This document shows, one piece after another, positions 26,581-37,220 of a stretch of DNA of 64,000 bases. The notes beneath the pieces are model-generated. The model did no database searches and was not told the origin of the DNA. It saw nothing but the letters and a program-made list of their open reading frames with translations. Both the position numbers and the translations under genes were made by a program. Source of the DNA: Rhizobium sp. Leaf453. GTDB lineage: Bacteria > Pseudomonadota > Alphaproteobacteria > Rhizobiales > Rhizobiaceae. The stretch's first letter is position 1. Each line of letters starts with the position of its first letter. The DNA lies in contig NZ_LMRG01000001.1 in NCBI RefSeq assembly GCF_001425605.1, positions 749,597 to 813,596 of the forward strand. The letters are read 5' to 3'.

Positions 26581-28281
26581 ATGCCGGATACCAACATTCA
26601 GACACCCGGAGCCCATGCGAGCAAGCCGTGGCTTCAATCCTATCCAGCAGGCATGCCGGCAGAAATCGCTCCCCTGCCCTACAATTCGATCGGCGATCTC
26701 TTTGCCCAGTCGTGCCAGAAATATGCCAGCCGCGCGGCCTTCACCTGCATGGGCAAGACGCTGACATTTGCCGATCTCGACGCCCAGAGCCGAAAGATTG
26801 GTGCCTGGCTGCAATCGGCAGGTCTCGCCAAGGGCGACCGCGTGGCGGTGATGATGCCCAACATCCTGCAGAACCCGGTGATCGTCTTCGGTATCCTGCG
26901 TGCCGGCTATACCGTCGTGAACGTCAACCCGCTCTACACGCCGCGCGAACTCGAGCATCAGTTGAAGGATGCCGGCGCGAAGGCGATCTTCGTACTCGAA
27001 AACTTCGCCCATACGGTCGAGCAGGTTGCGGCCAGGACGAGCCTCAAGCATATCGTCGTCACCACGATGGGCGACCTGCTCGGCGTCAAAGGGCTGATCG
27101 TCAATATCGTCGTGCGCAAGGTGAAGAAACTGGTTCCGGTCTGGTCGCTGCCCGGACACCTGTCGTTCAAAACCGTTCTCGCCAATGGCGGGCGGCAGAC
27201 GCTCAAATCCGTCGATGTCAAACCGACTGACGTCGCCTTCCTGCAATATACAGGCGGCACGACCGGCGTCTCGAAGGGCGCGACGCTGACCCATTCCAAT
27301 CTTCTGTCGAACATGGCGCAGATGGGGCTTTGGCTGGAAACCGCCTTCATCAACCGGAAGCGCCCCGAGCATCTGGTCTTCCTTTGCGCGCTGCCGCTCT
27401 ATCACATCTTCGCCCTGACGGTGAACGCACTGATGGGCCTGAGCACCGGCGGGGAAAATATCCTGATCCCGAACCCGCGCGACATTCCGGCCTTCGTCAA
27501 GGAAATCGCCAAATACAAGATCAACATCTTCCCCGGCCTCAACACGCTGTTCAACGCGCTGATGAACAATGCCGAATTCCAGAAGCTCGATTTCAGCGAT
27601 CTGGCGCTCACCTTCGGCGGTGGCATGGCCGTGCAGCGCCCTGTGGCGGAGCGTTGGGAGAAGATGACGGGATCGCCGATCAAGGAGGGCTATGGCCTGT
27701 CCGAGACATCCCCGGTCGCCACTGCCAACCGTCTGGACGAAGGAGAGTTTACCGGTACGATCGGCTTGCCGCTGCCTTCCACGGATGTCGAGATTCGCGA
27801 CGAGGATGGCCATAACCTGCCGCTCGGCGATATCGGCGAAATCTGCATTCGCGGCCCGCAGGTTATGGCCGGCTACTGGCAGCGGCCGGATGAGACGGCC
27901 CGCGCCATCTCTCCTGATGGCTTCTTCCGCTCCGGTGACATCGGCTTCATGAACCCGCAGGGGCTGGTGAAGATTGTCGATCGCAAGAAGGACATGATCC
28001 TCGTCTCCGGCTTCAACGTCTTCCCGAACGAGATCGAGGAAGTGGCGATGACCCTTGCCGGCATCCTCGAATGCGCCGCCATCGGCGTTCCCGACGAGCA
28101 TTCGGGTGAAGCGGTGAAGCTCTTCGTTGTCAAGAAGGACCCGAACCTGACGGAGGCCGACGTCAAGGCGCATTGCGTCGCCAATCTGACCAACTACAAG
28201 CGGCCCAGATTCGTCGAGTTCCGCACCGAATTGCCGAAGTCGAATGTCGGCAAGATCCTGCGCAAGGATCTTCGCGGCTGA
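26581..28281 (+). CDS. fadD: Long-chain fatty acid-CoA ligase
   Basis: Activates fatty acids to acyl-CoA with ATP at the inner membrane. The 566-residue product has the AMP-binding P-loop YTGGTTGVSKGA (about 220), GYGLSETSP (about 375), the hinge GFFRSGDIGFMN and the DRKKDMILVSGFNVFPNEIE linker, and the C-terminal lysine region SNVGKILRKDL. The ATG at 26581 was chosen because GGGAGAGAGAC precedes it; an ATG 13 codons upstream lacks such a site. The motif at 26360 suggests control by an acyl-CoA-responsive regulator. Confidence 0.94.
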   Translation: MPDTNIQTPGAHASKPWLQSYPAGMPAEIAPLPYNSIGDLFAQSCQKYASRAAFTCMGKTLTFADLDAQSRKIGAWLQSAGLAKGDRVAVMMPNILQNPVIVFGILRAGYTVVNVNPLYTPRELEHQLKDAGAKAIFVLENFAHTVEQVAARTSLKHIVVTTMGDLLGVKGLIVNIVVRKVKKLVPVWSLPGHLSFKTVLANGGRQTLKSVDVKPTDVAFLQYTGGTTGVSKGATLTHSNLLSNMAQMGLWLETAFINRKRPEHLVFLCALPLYHIFALTVNALMGLSTGGENILIPNPRDIPAFVKEIAKYKINIFPGLNTLFNALMNNAEFQKLDFSDLALTFGGGMAVQRPVAERWEKMTGSPIKEGYGLSETSPVATANRLDEGEFTGTIGLPLPSTDVEIRDEDGHNLPLGDIGEICIRGPQVMAGYWQRPDETARAISPDGFFRSGDIGFMNPQGLVKIVDRKKDMILVSGFNVFPNEIEEVAMTLAGILECAAIGVPDEHSGEAVKLFVVKKDPNLTEADVKAHCVANLTNYKRPRFVEFRTELPKSNVGKILRKDLRG

Positions 28282-28330
28282 AAGTCTGTGTGACTTGTCA
28301 GAACACCGCATAATCTCTATTTTAGCGGAG

Positions 28331-28367
28331 TGGTGACTGGAGCGCGAACTCCAGCCACCTTTGTTTA
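28331..28367 (+). terminator. First terminator after fadD
   Basis: GGTGACTGGAG and CTCCAGCCACC pair around CGCGAA (one mismatch), followed by TTTGTTT. Confidence 0.75.
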
Positions 28368-28378
28368 TCTTAAGAATT

Positions 28379-28417
28379 GAACCCGCACGGCGATTGACCA
28401 GCTCGTGCGGGTTTTTC
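28379..28417 (+). terminator. Second terminator after fadD
   Basis: ACCCGCACG (28381-28389) and CGTGCGGGT (28404-28412) form a perfect 9-bp stem followed by TTTTTC. Together with the preceding hairpin it gives a double stop. Confidence 0.88.
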
Positions 28418-28727
28418 TTATGCTAAACGTGATGCCAAATGGTCGAAACCACATAGCTCACCTCCACTTTCAAGGGTAAGGCTGTGCCCTGCTACAGTCC
28501 GGGACGCCCATTCGCCCGGATGCGCCGGCTGGCATGGCGCTGCTGCTTCTGCCCCTGAATGCGCCAAATCTACTGTAAGCGAACGCTGATGCAACTGCTT
28601 GGGCGGGCGGGATTTAAATCCATTTAAAAGCGCAGGCTTTTTCGCCTTTGCGGACAGGAAAGGCTTGATTTGCAGGGGCCAAAGCGACTAGCTATCGCGA
28701 CCCTTCCGCAAAGCAAGGAACCCTGCG
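28418..28727. other. 310-base gap upstream of pgi
   Basis: No gene is seen. An AT-rich patch (GGATTTAAATCCATTTAAAAG near 28610-28630, including the palindrome GGATTTAAATCC) stands out from the GC-rich surroundings and may be part of the pgi promoter. No other recognisable element. Confidence 0.4.
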
Positions 28728-30353
<1,626 letters not shown>

Positions 30354-30497
30354 ACTGCGGTTTCCCTCCGCGAGTGACATGGATGAATGCAGGCTGAACG
30401 CACAATTCAGCCTGTATTCGAACACAATGCGCTATCTCTTCCCTCACGTCTTCAAGCCGGGAAACCTTCCGGCGACGCGGGGTTCCGGGGCAGCACG

Positions 30498-30740
30498 GTG
30501 GAGCACTATTTCTTCGATTTGCACTTCGGCGACGAACAGGTCGTCGATGATGAAGGTGTCGATCATTTCGACGTCGGCTCCGCCGTATACTACGGCCAGC
30601 GCATCGCCGACCGGATCGGCCGCGATGCCGATTATCGCTCGCTTTCGGTGCATATCCGCACCGACGAAGGCGCTCTCCTCGCCATCCTCACTGCTTCAGC
30701 GGGACGCGGCCTCGAACAACGCGCGCTGATGGGCCGGTAA
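30498..30740 (+). CDS. DUF6894-type small protein
   Basis: About 80 residues resembling the small rhizobial proteins that start with a YFFDLH motif: EHYFFDLHFGDEQVVDDEGV, then SAVYYGQRIADRIGRD and a Leu/Ala-rich C-terminal strand-helix. The start is uncertain. A GTG at 30498 fits the domain start but has only a weak upstream GGGG; an ATG at 30387 would add about 37 unrelated residues. Function unknown. Confidence 0.6.
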   Translation: MEHYFFDLHFGDEQVVDDEGVDHFDVGSAVYYGQRIADRIGRDADYRSLSVHIRTDEGALLAILTASAGRGLEQRALMGR

Positions 30741-30817
30741 TTCCGCACCATGGCGGCCACACCCACGGGTGGGCGGCCGCTTGTTCGTCGATGTTCCAGG
30801 TAGTGCTCACCGTCAGG

Positions 30818-32587
30818 TCAGAGCACGAAATCCGTCGCCAGCATGGTGAGCGTGCGGTCGAGAACAACCGTGAAATCGGCCGCCCCGTCGCCATCGATAT
30901 CACCTGAAACAAATGCTTGCAGACCCTGGAACTGGTAGCGCAGTTCACCTGCGGCATTGCTGAAGGCCGCGGAACCGATAAGTGTGAAGGCCTGATCGCC
31001 CGTGGTCGTCAGATCGGCATCGATGGCACTCAGGTCGATCTTGTCTCCCTGGGTTCGGGCGAAATCGAGGATGATGTCGCGGCCGGACGAAGACACAGTG
31101 GTGTCCTCGATCATCCGGAAGGTGAAGTGGTCCGCGCCCGTGCCGCCGGTCAGCGTATCCGCACCGATACCCCCAATCAGCCTGTCATTGCCATCGCCGC
31201 CGTTGAGGAGATCGTCGCCGCGCCGGCCATAAAGACCATCATTGCCGGCTTCGCCCTTGAGATCGTCATTGCCGAGACCGCCGTCAAGCGTGTCATTGTC
31301 AAGCCCCCCCAGAAGCGCATCATTTCCATCTCCGCCGAGAAGCTCGTCACCGCCGGCATCCCCCTGCAGTTGGTCGTTTCCACCGCCCCCTTCCAGCCTG
31401 TCATTGCCGCTCCCGCCAAGGACGTTATCCGTACCGGCATGACCTATGAAGACATCGTTTGCCTTGCCCAGACTGAACCTGGCGGATCCCGTCACACTCG
31501 TCACACCACTGATATCAAACAGATTTTCCCTGCCCGTACCATACAAGGCATAGGTACCGACATGAATGGTTTCCACGCTGGCCGCAGTATCGAGGAGCAG
31601 GGTCTCGACGGATGCGTGATCGACGACCACAAATTCATCCTGGCCGGCTCCACCAATATAGATATCACTGCCGGCAAACTCGCCGTAGTCGATCCCGACA
31701 TAAAACCGATCGTTACCTGCACCTCCGTCGAGCGTATCGCTCCCTTCCCCGCCAGTGAGGTGATCATGTCCGTCTCCGCCCGACAGCGTATCCTTGCCGC
31801 TTCCGCCCTCCACCGAGTCACTGCCGCTATAGCCGATATACGTATCGTTTCCGGCACCCATTCTTATCGGGATTACCTCGATCTCTTCCCAGCCCGGGTC
31901 GCCCGGACCATCGCCCGGCCAATGCCATACAATCGTGTTGCCGAGGCCGGTAAGGCCGCTGAGGTCGAACCGGTTCGCGGCGCCGGTCCCTTGCAACACA
32001 TTGACAAAACTGTCGCTATCGCTGCTACTGAAAGTCAGGACTTCCACACCAGCGGCCGCGTCGAGCGTTAGGTCCGTTACCAGCACGCCGCCGATGATCC
32101 GGACCGTGTCGTAGCCGGCACCGCCCAAGAAGACGTCATCGCCCACATTCCGACCCAGCCGCCCCCCTCCATCCAGGTAGAACGTGTCGTTGCCGTCACC
32201 GCCATCGAACGTGTCGTTGCCGTTCCCGCCGCGAAGTATATCGACCCCCGCTCCACCCAGAAGCGTGTCGTCGCCCGCTCCACCCAGAAGCGTGTCATTA
32301 CCCTCACCACCGTTCAGGATGTCGTTGCCATCTCCACCCGACAGACTGTCAGTGCCAGCCCCGCCCGATACCCTGTCGATGCCGACATGGCCGATATAGG
32401 TGTCGTCACCGTCAAACAGATCGATGTTGCTGCCGTTCTGGATACTGGTCAGGCCGCTGAAATCAAACAGATTCGCGAAAAGGGACCCTCCGAGAATGAA
32501 CGAATTCATGTTCAGGATTGTATAACCAGAGACCGTATCCAGCAGCATGTTCTCGAAATAGCTGTTCTCCGTCAGTTCGAATTCCAT
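30818..32587 (-). CDS. RTX calcium-binding repeat protein, probably secreted by a type I system
   Basis: A 589-residue acidic protein with more than 20 GGxGxDxLx nonapeptides in three blocks (about 73-137, 252-294, 383-485). These would form calcium-binding beta-rolls outside the cell. The C terminus (about 486-589) looks like the serralysin-type C-terminal domain (DIILDFARTQGDKIDLSAID) and ends in DFVL, typical of type I secretion signals. No signal peptide, no catalytic domain and no adjacent ABC/MFP genes. Each RTX block follows a conserved (N)xFDxSGxT module, so the whole protein is a three-unit repeat. Role may be adhesion or surface binding; not determined. Confidence 0.87.
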   Translation of the reverse strand: MEFELTENSYFENMLLDTVSGYTILNMNSFILGGSLFANLFDFSGLTSIQNGSNIDLFDGDDTYIGHVGIDRVSGGAGTDSLSGGDGNDILNGGEGNDTLLGGAGDDTLLGGAGVDILRGGNGNDTFDGGDGNDTFYLDGGGRLGRNVGDDVFLGGAGYDTVRIIGGVLVTDLTLDAAAGVEVLTFSSSDSDSFVNVLQGTGAANRFDLSGLTGLGNTIVWHWPGDGPGDPGWEEIEVIPIRMGAGNDTYIGYSGSDSVEGGSGKDTLSGGDGHDHLTGGEGSDTLDGGAGNDRFYVGIDYGEFAGSDIYIGGAGQDEFVVVDHASVETLLLDTAASVETIHVGTYALYGTGRENLFDISGVTSVTGSARFSLGKANDVFIGHAGTDNVLGGSGNDRLEGGGGNDQLQGDAGGDELLGGDGNDALLGGLDNDTLDGGLGNDDLKGEAGNDGLYGRRGDDLLNGGDGNDRLIGGIGADTLTGGTGADHFTFRMIEDTTVSSSGRDIILDFARTQGDKIDLSAIDADLTTTGDQAFTLIGSAAFSNAAGELRYQFQGLQAFVSGDIDGDGAADFTVVLDRTLTMLATDFVL

Positions 32588-32905
32588 GATCGTGCTCCCA
32601 AGACAGATTTTACTATTATTTTAGCTCATCCTAACTTTTATTTTAGGTTTTCATAAACTAATAGTCAAATTGCGCGAAAATATAGTATGGGATACCCAGC
32701 ATACACCTTCTCCTTGCCCAATAGTCTCAAACACTGAGCGTCGCATTGCGCAAACGGTTTCAGGGCAGGACGCCGGCCGGCAACGCCCCGCAAAGCGATC
32801 ATCGCTCTGTCATCAGAGCGTGCTTAAAGAGCCCGGTCGCAGGCACCACTCCGATTCGCGCCGAGTGCGAAAGATGGCATGCGGCCAAGCCACGCTGAGG
32901 CCCCC
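32588..32905. other. AT-rich upstream region of the RTX gene
   Basis: The segment at about 32605-32690 is strikingly AT-rich, with ATTATTTTAG and TTTTATTTTAGG direct-repeat-like runs, in an otherwise GC-rich region. It probably holds the RTX promoter and may be a target of a nucleoid protein. The part next to the glycosyltransferase is GC-rich and has no other feature I can name. Confidence 0.5.
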
Positions 32906-33952
32906 ATGGAAAAGACCATTCTCGTTGTTACCGATGCCTGGCACCCGCAGGTCAACGGGGTCGTGCGCACGCTCGACGAACTCGCTCGATCGCTGAAGGA
33001 GCAGGGCGTCACCGTTCATTTCTTGACGCCGGAGCGCTTCGCCACCTTTCCGCTGCCGTTCTATCCCGATATCCGGCTTGCGCCTCCCATGCGCCGGCAT
33101 GTTGCTGATGCGATTGATGCCGTAGAGCCGGATTACATTCATATCGCAACGGAGGGACCGCTGGGTCTCGTGGCGCGCGCCGTCTGCCTGCGGCGGAAAC
33201 TACCCTTCACGACCAGCTATCACACCCGCTTTCCCGAATTCGTCAGCGCCCGCCTGCCGATCCCCGAAAGCTGGAGCTACTGGTGGCTGCGCCAGTTCCA
33301 CAATTCCGGCAATGGCATGATGGTCGCCACCGCCTCGCTCGGCACCGAGATGGCGGCACGCGGCTTTCACAACATCAAGCGCTGGACACGCGGCATCGAT
33401 GCCACGCTGTTCGATCCGGCGCTCCGGCAGGATCTGTCCCTTCCCCGCCCCATCTTCCTGAACGTCGGCCGCGTTGCCGTGGAAAAGAACCTGCCTGCCT
33501 TTCTCGACCTCGATTTGCCGGGCAGCAAGGTCGTCGTCGGTGATGGACCGGATCTCGCCACGCTGCGGCAGCGCTATCCGGACGTCCATTTCCTCGGCAA
33601 GCGCATGGGCGCGGAACTGGCCACCATCTATGCCTCGGCCGATGTATTCGTCTTTCCGAGCCGGGTCGATACGTTCGGTCTTGTCATCCTGGAAGCGCTC
33701 GCGAGCGGCTGCCCGGTCGCCGCCTTTCCCGTCACGGCGCCGAACGACATCCTCGGCGATGGCGGCGGCGTCCTGTCAAACGACCTGCGCCAGGCGGCGC
33801 TCGATGCTCTGAAACTGTCACGCGAAGATGCCCGGCGAAAGGCGCTGACCTTCAGCTGGGGTGAATGCGCCCGGCAGTTTCTGTCCAATCTCGATGGGGT
33901 TCCGAGCAATGCGTTCGCGCGACGAGGGCGTCGCATCGGACAAACCGTGTAG
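32906..33952 (+). CDS. Glycosyltransferase family 4 protein
   Basis: About 348 residues with the GT-B fold of retaining GT4 enzymes. The N-terminal domain begins VVTDAWHPQVNGVVRTLDEL; the nucleotide-sugar domain has FLNVGRVAVEKNLPAFL and the EX7E-type motif PSRVDTFGLVILEALASGCPVAAF. The ATG at 32906 has GAGG 5 nt upstream. Related rhizobial proteins glycosylate lipids, some under phosphate limitation, but sugar donor and acceptor cannot be read here. Confidence 0.87.
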   Translation: MEKTILVVTDAWHPQVNGVVRTLDELARSLKEQGVTVHFLTPERFATFPLPFYPDIRLAPPMRRHVADAIDAVEPDYIHIATEGPLGLVARAVCLRRKLPFTTSYHTRFPEFVSARLPIPESWSYWWLRQFHNSGNGMMVATASLGTEMAARGFHNIKRWTRGIDATLFDPALRQDLSLPRPIFLNVGRVAVEKNLPAFLDLDLPGSKVVVGDGPDLATLRQRYPDVHFLGKRMGAELATIYASADVFVFPSRVDTFGLVILEALASGCPVAAFPVTAPNDILGDGGGVLSNDLRQAALDALKLSREDARRKALTFSWGECARQFLSNLDGVPSNAFARRGRRIGQTV

Positions 33953-34008
33953 CCACTCGGCAAGGTCGTCGTCACGGCGCAAAGTGGCCCGGGAAAAGGT
34001 ACCCGCTG

Positions 34009-34473
34009 TCAATTGCTGCCGGGCGGCAAGCTCGTCAACAGACCGCGCCAGCTCGCCAGTCGCTCAAGCATGGGCAGACCGATCTCGTTCAACTGCCGGA
34101 TGATTTCGCGCCGGCGGGGGCTGTCACCATCGAGGTCCACGTAATAGTGGGCATCATATTCGTTCTTGAGCTCGACCGTCGGAAGGAAACTGTTCATCCG
34201 CCAATGCTGTTGATCGCCAAGGCGACTGACGCGACCGATGTTGAAATAGCAACTGAAGCCGTATTGGCTCTTCTGAAATTCGAAATAGACCTCGAAGAAA
34301 ACGCCCTGCCGTAGCCAGCGGCTGTCTTCGCGCCGGAAGCCTTTGGGCAGTAAGAGGCCATTGATGTCGGTCGTCATGCTCTTCTTCACGCGCGCCCGAA
34401 TCTGCGGCAGGTCTGCCGGCGCCCAGCGGGGCGGCGTCTGAATCGGACCTGGATCGGCGTTGCCTTCGCTCAT
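34009..34473 (-). CDS. DUF4304-like protein
   Basis: About 154 residues. The region LLLPKGFRREDSRWLRQG followed by FEFQKSQYGFSCYFNIGR matches the DUF4304 pattern seen in small bacterial proteins of unknown role, some near polymorphic toxin systems. The ATG at 34473 (MSEGNADPGP) has GAGG 6 nt upstream; the longer upstream frame looks unrelated. It ends 56 bases after the convergent glycosyltransferase. Confidence 0.6.
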   Translation of the reverse strand: MSEGNADPGPIQTPPRWAPADLPQIRARVKKSMTTDINGLLLPKGFRREDSRWLRQGVFFEVYFEFQKSQYGFSCYFNIGRVSRLGDQQHWRMNSFLPTVELKNEYDAHYYVDLDGDSPRRREIIRQLNEIGLPMLERLASWRGLLTSLPPGSN

Positions 34474-34596
34474 CGACGCCCTCGGATTTGTATTGCAAAG
34501 CCTCACGCCGTGCCAGTCTAAGTCACAGGCATGACAGCCAGTCGTTGAGCGCTCCGGAAACGTAGGCTGTAACGACAAAGCCGAATGAGCCGCGCC

Positions 34597-35523
34597 TTAC
34601 AACCCGATCTCATAGCTCCACGGCGGGTTCGCCCCTGCCCGCGACACGGTCACCGCCGCCGCCTTGGCGCCCAGCGTCAACGCATCGCGCACGGCCTCTT
34701 CGTTGAGCGTCGCCACCTGCGCCTTGGTCAGCAGGTTGTTCATCTTTAGCGAGGCGAGAATGCCGGCATCGAAGGTGTCGCCGGCACCGACCGTATCGAC
34801 AACCGTCACCTTTTCGCCGCCGACCGAGACCTTGCCGCGCGCGGTATAGCCATCGGCGCCATCGGCGCCCTTGGTGATGACGACGAGCTTCGGGCCACGC
34901 TGCAGCCACTTGGCCACCAGTTCGTCATGCGTACCCTCTTCGCCGAACCAGTCGAGGTCCTCGTCCGAGAACTTGACGATATCGGACATCGCCGCCATTC
35001 GCAGCATGCGCGCCTTGTGAGATGCCGCATCCTTGATGAAGCCGGGGCGGATATTTGGATCGAACGAAATCACCCGCTTTTCATGCTCGCGCGTCATCAG
35101 CGCTTCGTAAGTCGAGCCGCACGGTTCGGGGATCAGGCTGATGGCGCCGAAATGCAGCGCTTCGCAGAAATCGCCCAGCGCCGGCAGATGGTCCTTCGTG
35201 ATCATCCGGCCGGCAGTGTTCTCGTCGAAGAAGGCATAGGTCGCGGAACCATTGACCAGCTTTACGAAGGCGACCGTCGTATGCAGCGACAGGGTAGCGC
35301 AGGGGGCGAAATCGACATTGCTGGATTTCAGCGTTTCGCGCAGCATGTCGCCGAACATGTCGTCGGATAGGCCGGTAAAGAAGCCGGTGGGGATGCCGAG
35401 CCGGCCGAGCGCGATCGCAGTGTTGAAGATCGCGCCGCCCGAATAGGGGGCGAACGCCGTTTCGCCCGCCGTCGTCTGGCGCGGCAGCATGTCGATCAGG
35501 GCTTCTCCACAGCAGATGATCAA
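34597..35523 (-). CDS. frk: PfkB-family sugar kinase, probable fructokinase
   Basis: ATP-dependent sugar kinase of 308 residues. The N-terminal CCGEALIDMLP and GGAIFNTAIALGRLG, and the C-terminal signature DTVGAGDTFDAGILASL with the catalytic aspartate, are clear. It lies 74 nt downstream of pyrE on the same strand and about 3 kb from the frc fructose-transport operon, which supports fructokinase over other sugars. A palindrome AATCGATT (35556-35563) in TTTCAATCGATTTAA just upstream may be an operator. Confidence 0.85.
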   Translation of the reverse strand: MIICCGEALIDMLPRQTTAGETAFAPYSGGAIFNTAIALGRLGIPTGFFTGLSDDMFGDMLRETLKSSNVDFAPCATLSLHTTVAFVKLVNGSATYAFFDENTAGRMITKDHLPALGDFCEALHFGAISLIPEPCGSTYEALMTREHEKRVISFDPNIRPGFIKDAASHKARMLRMAAMSDIVKFSDEDLDWFGEEGTHDELVAKWLQRGPKLVVITKGADGADGYTARGKVSVGGEKVTVVDTVGAGDTFDAGILASLKMNNLLTKAQVATLNEEAVRDALTLGAKAAAVTVSRAGANPPWSYEIGL

Positions 35524-35555
35524 GACGACGTCCTCCCCTTCGATGATCTTATTTC

Positions 35556-35563
35556 AATCGATT
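35556..35563. promoter_or_regulatory. Possible operator before the fructokinase gene
   Basis: AATCGATT is a perfect 8-bp palindrome within TTTCAATCGATTTAA, about 35 bp upstream of the start codon. The shape resembles LacI-type half-sites. Weak evidence. Confidence 0.3.
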
Positions 35564-35597
35564 TAATCTAAGTTGCCGGGAAATTCCAGCATCCTTT

Positions 35598-36296
35598 TCA
35601 CGCCGTCGCCAGCGCGCTCACGCCGCCATTGCGGCCGGACCATTCGAGCGGCGCATTGAGGAAGGCTTCGACCTCCGACAGCGTCTTTTCATCGAACAGC
35701 TTCTGCTCGCGGGCGACAGCCAGAACGTTGCGCCAAGTGGCGATATTGAGCAGAGTCACGCCCTTGTCCTTCATCTCGCCGCGCGCCTGCGGGAAGATGT
35801 CGTAATAGAACAGCGCGATGCCATGATCGACCACGCCGCCCGCCGCGCGGATCGCGTCGATGAACTTGAACATCGAGCCGCCGGCCGTCGTCAGGTCCTC
35901 GATCACCAGGACGCGCGCGCCTTCCGGCATATGGCCCTCGATCTGCGCGTTGCGGCCATGTCCCTTCGGCGCCTTGCGCACATAGATCATCGGCAGCGAC
36001 AGGCGCTCGGCCAGCATCGCCGCAAATGGAATGCCCGCCGTCTCGCCGCCGGCAATCACGTCGAACTGTTCGAAACCCGCCTCGCGCAGCACCGTGGCGG
36101 CGGCAAAATCCATCACCGTCGAGCGGATGCGCGGATAGGAAATCAGCTTGCGGCAATCGATATAGACCGGGCTCGCCATGCCCGACGCCAGCTTGTACGG
36201 TTTGTCGGCGCTAAAATGCACCGCCTTGATTTCCCAGAGCATCTTGGCCACCAATTCGGCCATGACGGCCTTGTCTGGAAAGGATGTCTGGATCAT
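35598..36296 (-). CDS. pyrE: Orotate phosphoribosyltransferase
   Basis: Makes OMP from orotate and PRPP in pyrimidine synthesis. The 232-residue product has the PRPP-binding motif [22 protein letters not shown] (position about 110-131) and the flexible loop [17 protein letters not shown]. The length and the presence of pyrC 0.9 kb upstream on the same strand fit. Shorter PyrE forms of 210 residues exist; this is the longer rhizobial type. Confidence 0.95.
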   Translation of the reverse strand: MIQTSFPDKAVMAELVAKMLWEIKAVHFSADKPYKLASGMASPVYIDCRKLISYPRIRSTVMDFAAATVLREAGFEQFDVIAGGETAGIPFAAMLAERLSLPMIYVRKAPKGHGRNAQIEGHMPEGARVLVIEDLTTAGGSMFKFIDAIRAAGGVVDHGIALFYYDIFPQARGEMKDKGVTLLNIATWRNVLAVAREQKLFDEKTLSEVEAFLNAPLEWSGRNGGVSALATA

Positions 36297-36379
36297 CGGC
36301 GGTCTCCTGCGCTGTCGGGAATTTTATCCCTCGCCGCATAGCAGGTCAGCCCTTCTAATGCCAGAGGTGGCGGACCGAT

Positions 36380-36412
36380 CTCCCTCTTCTCCCCAGCGGG
36401 ACGAAGAGGGAG
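36380..36412. repeat. Palindromic hairpin repeat
   Basis: CTCCCTCTTC (36380-36389) and GAAGAGGGAG (36403-36412) form a perfect 10-bp stem around a TCCCC/GGGAC-containing loop. It resembles the hairpin parts of the repeats at 49.2-49.4 kb. It lies between pyrE and the glyoxalase-fold gene. Confidence 0.55.
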
Positions 36413-36445
36413 CGGACTCCTTGATCAGCGAAAGGCTGCTGCCAT

Positions 36446-37012
36446 TCAATCCGCCTGATTTTCACCCTGCTGCTGGCAAAACGTAATCCGGTTGCTGAAG
36501 GGATCCGTGACCGCCACTTCCAACCCCCAGGGCGCCTTGTTCAACCCGGGCTTCATATAGCGGTAGTCCTTGGCAGCCAGCTCCGATTGCAGCGCCGCCG
36601 CATCCCCGACACGCACAAACGCCCGGGCGCCGGGGCTGGCGTCGCCTGCGTGTTCGCTCAGATGCAGGAGCATGCCTTCACGCGAGACCTGACAATAGAG
36701 CGGAAAATTGTCGCCGAAGCGGTGTTCCCAATCCAGCGTGAAGCCGAGGAAGCCGCAATAGAATTCCATCGCCTTGTCGACGTCGAAAATGCGGAAGATC
36801 GGGATCGGCGGCTGGATACCGACGGCACCGTCGCCTGTCGTTTTTCCCTTCTCCGCCGCGTCGATTTTTGCCGACAGGATATTCCAATGGTCATAGCCGA
36901 ACTGGGCGGCGACGATCTCGAGGGCCTGGCTGTGGGAAAGGGTGGTGTTTTGATCGGCAAGGGCCTGTTTCAGCACCTTTGCCATGAGCTTCGCATCGCG
37001 AAAATCGCGCAT
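36446..37012 (-). CDS. Glyoxalase/VOC superfamily protein
   Basis: A 188-residue protein with an N-terminal helical extension (about 1-50: FRDAKLMAKVLKQALADQ, YDHWNILSAKI) and a C-terminal VOC domain (about 68-185) containing FRIFDVDKAMEFYCGFLGF and WGLEVAVTDPFSNRI. This two-part architecture occurs in glyoxalase-related proteins of rhizobia. Substrate and metal are unknown; bleomycin-resistance annotations for such proteins are usually only by fold. Confidence 0.8.
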   Translation of the reverse strand: MRDFRDAKLMAKVLKQALADQNTTLSHSQALEIVAAQFGYDHWNILSAKIDAAEKGKTTGDGAVGIQPPIPIFRIFDVDKAMEFYCGFLGFTLDWEHRFGDNFPLYCQVSREGMLLHLSEHAGDASPGARAFVRVGDAAALQSELAAKDYRYMKPGLNKAPWGLEVAVTDPFSNRITFCQQQGENQAD

Positions 37013-37220
37013 GGTTCATCCTCCATCTCGCGGCAAACAGGACGATCAGTGCCCGCTCTGCTGACCCGTTCGCCATCGACGCCATGGGCAAGGATGAGAA
37101 AGGCTGGAGTGGATGCATTCACCATTCGCGCCGAGGCGCTGCGGGGCGGCTGGCCGCATCCGGCCAAGCCCATGGATAGGGGAAGATTTTGCCGCGATCA
37201 AGCCCGGTTACGCGAAGCCC

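Noticed and set aside
26356-28311. A 651-codon open frame antisense to fadD
   Set aside because: Same reason: it follows the codon phase of fadD on the other strand and has no domain.
31000-32400. The dense repeat pattern as a CRISPR array or minisatellite
   Set aside because: The repeats are in frame and encode RTX nonapeptides; there is no uniform repeat-spacer structure and no cas gene.
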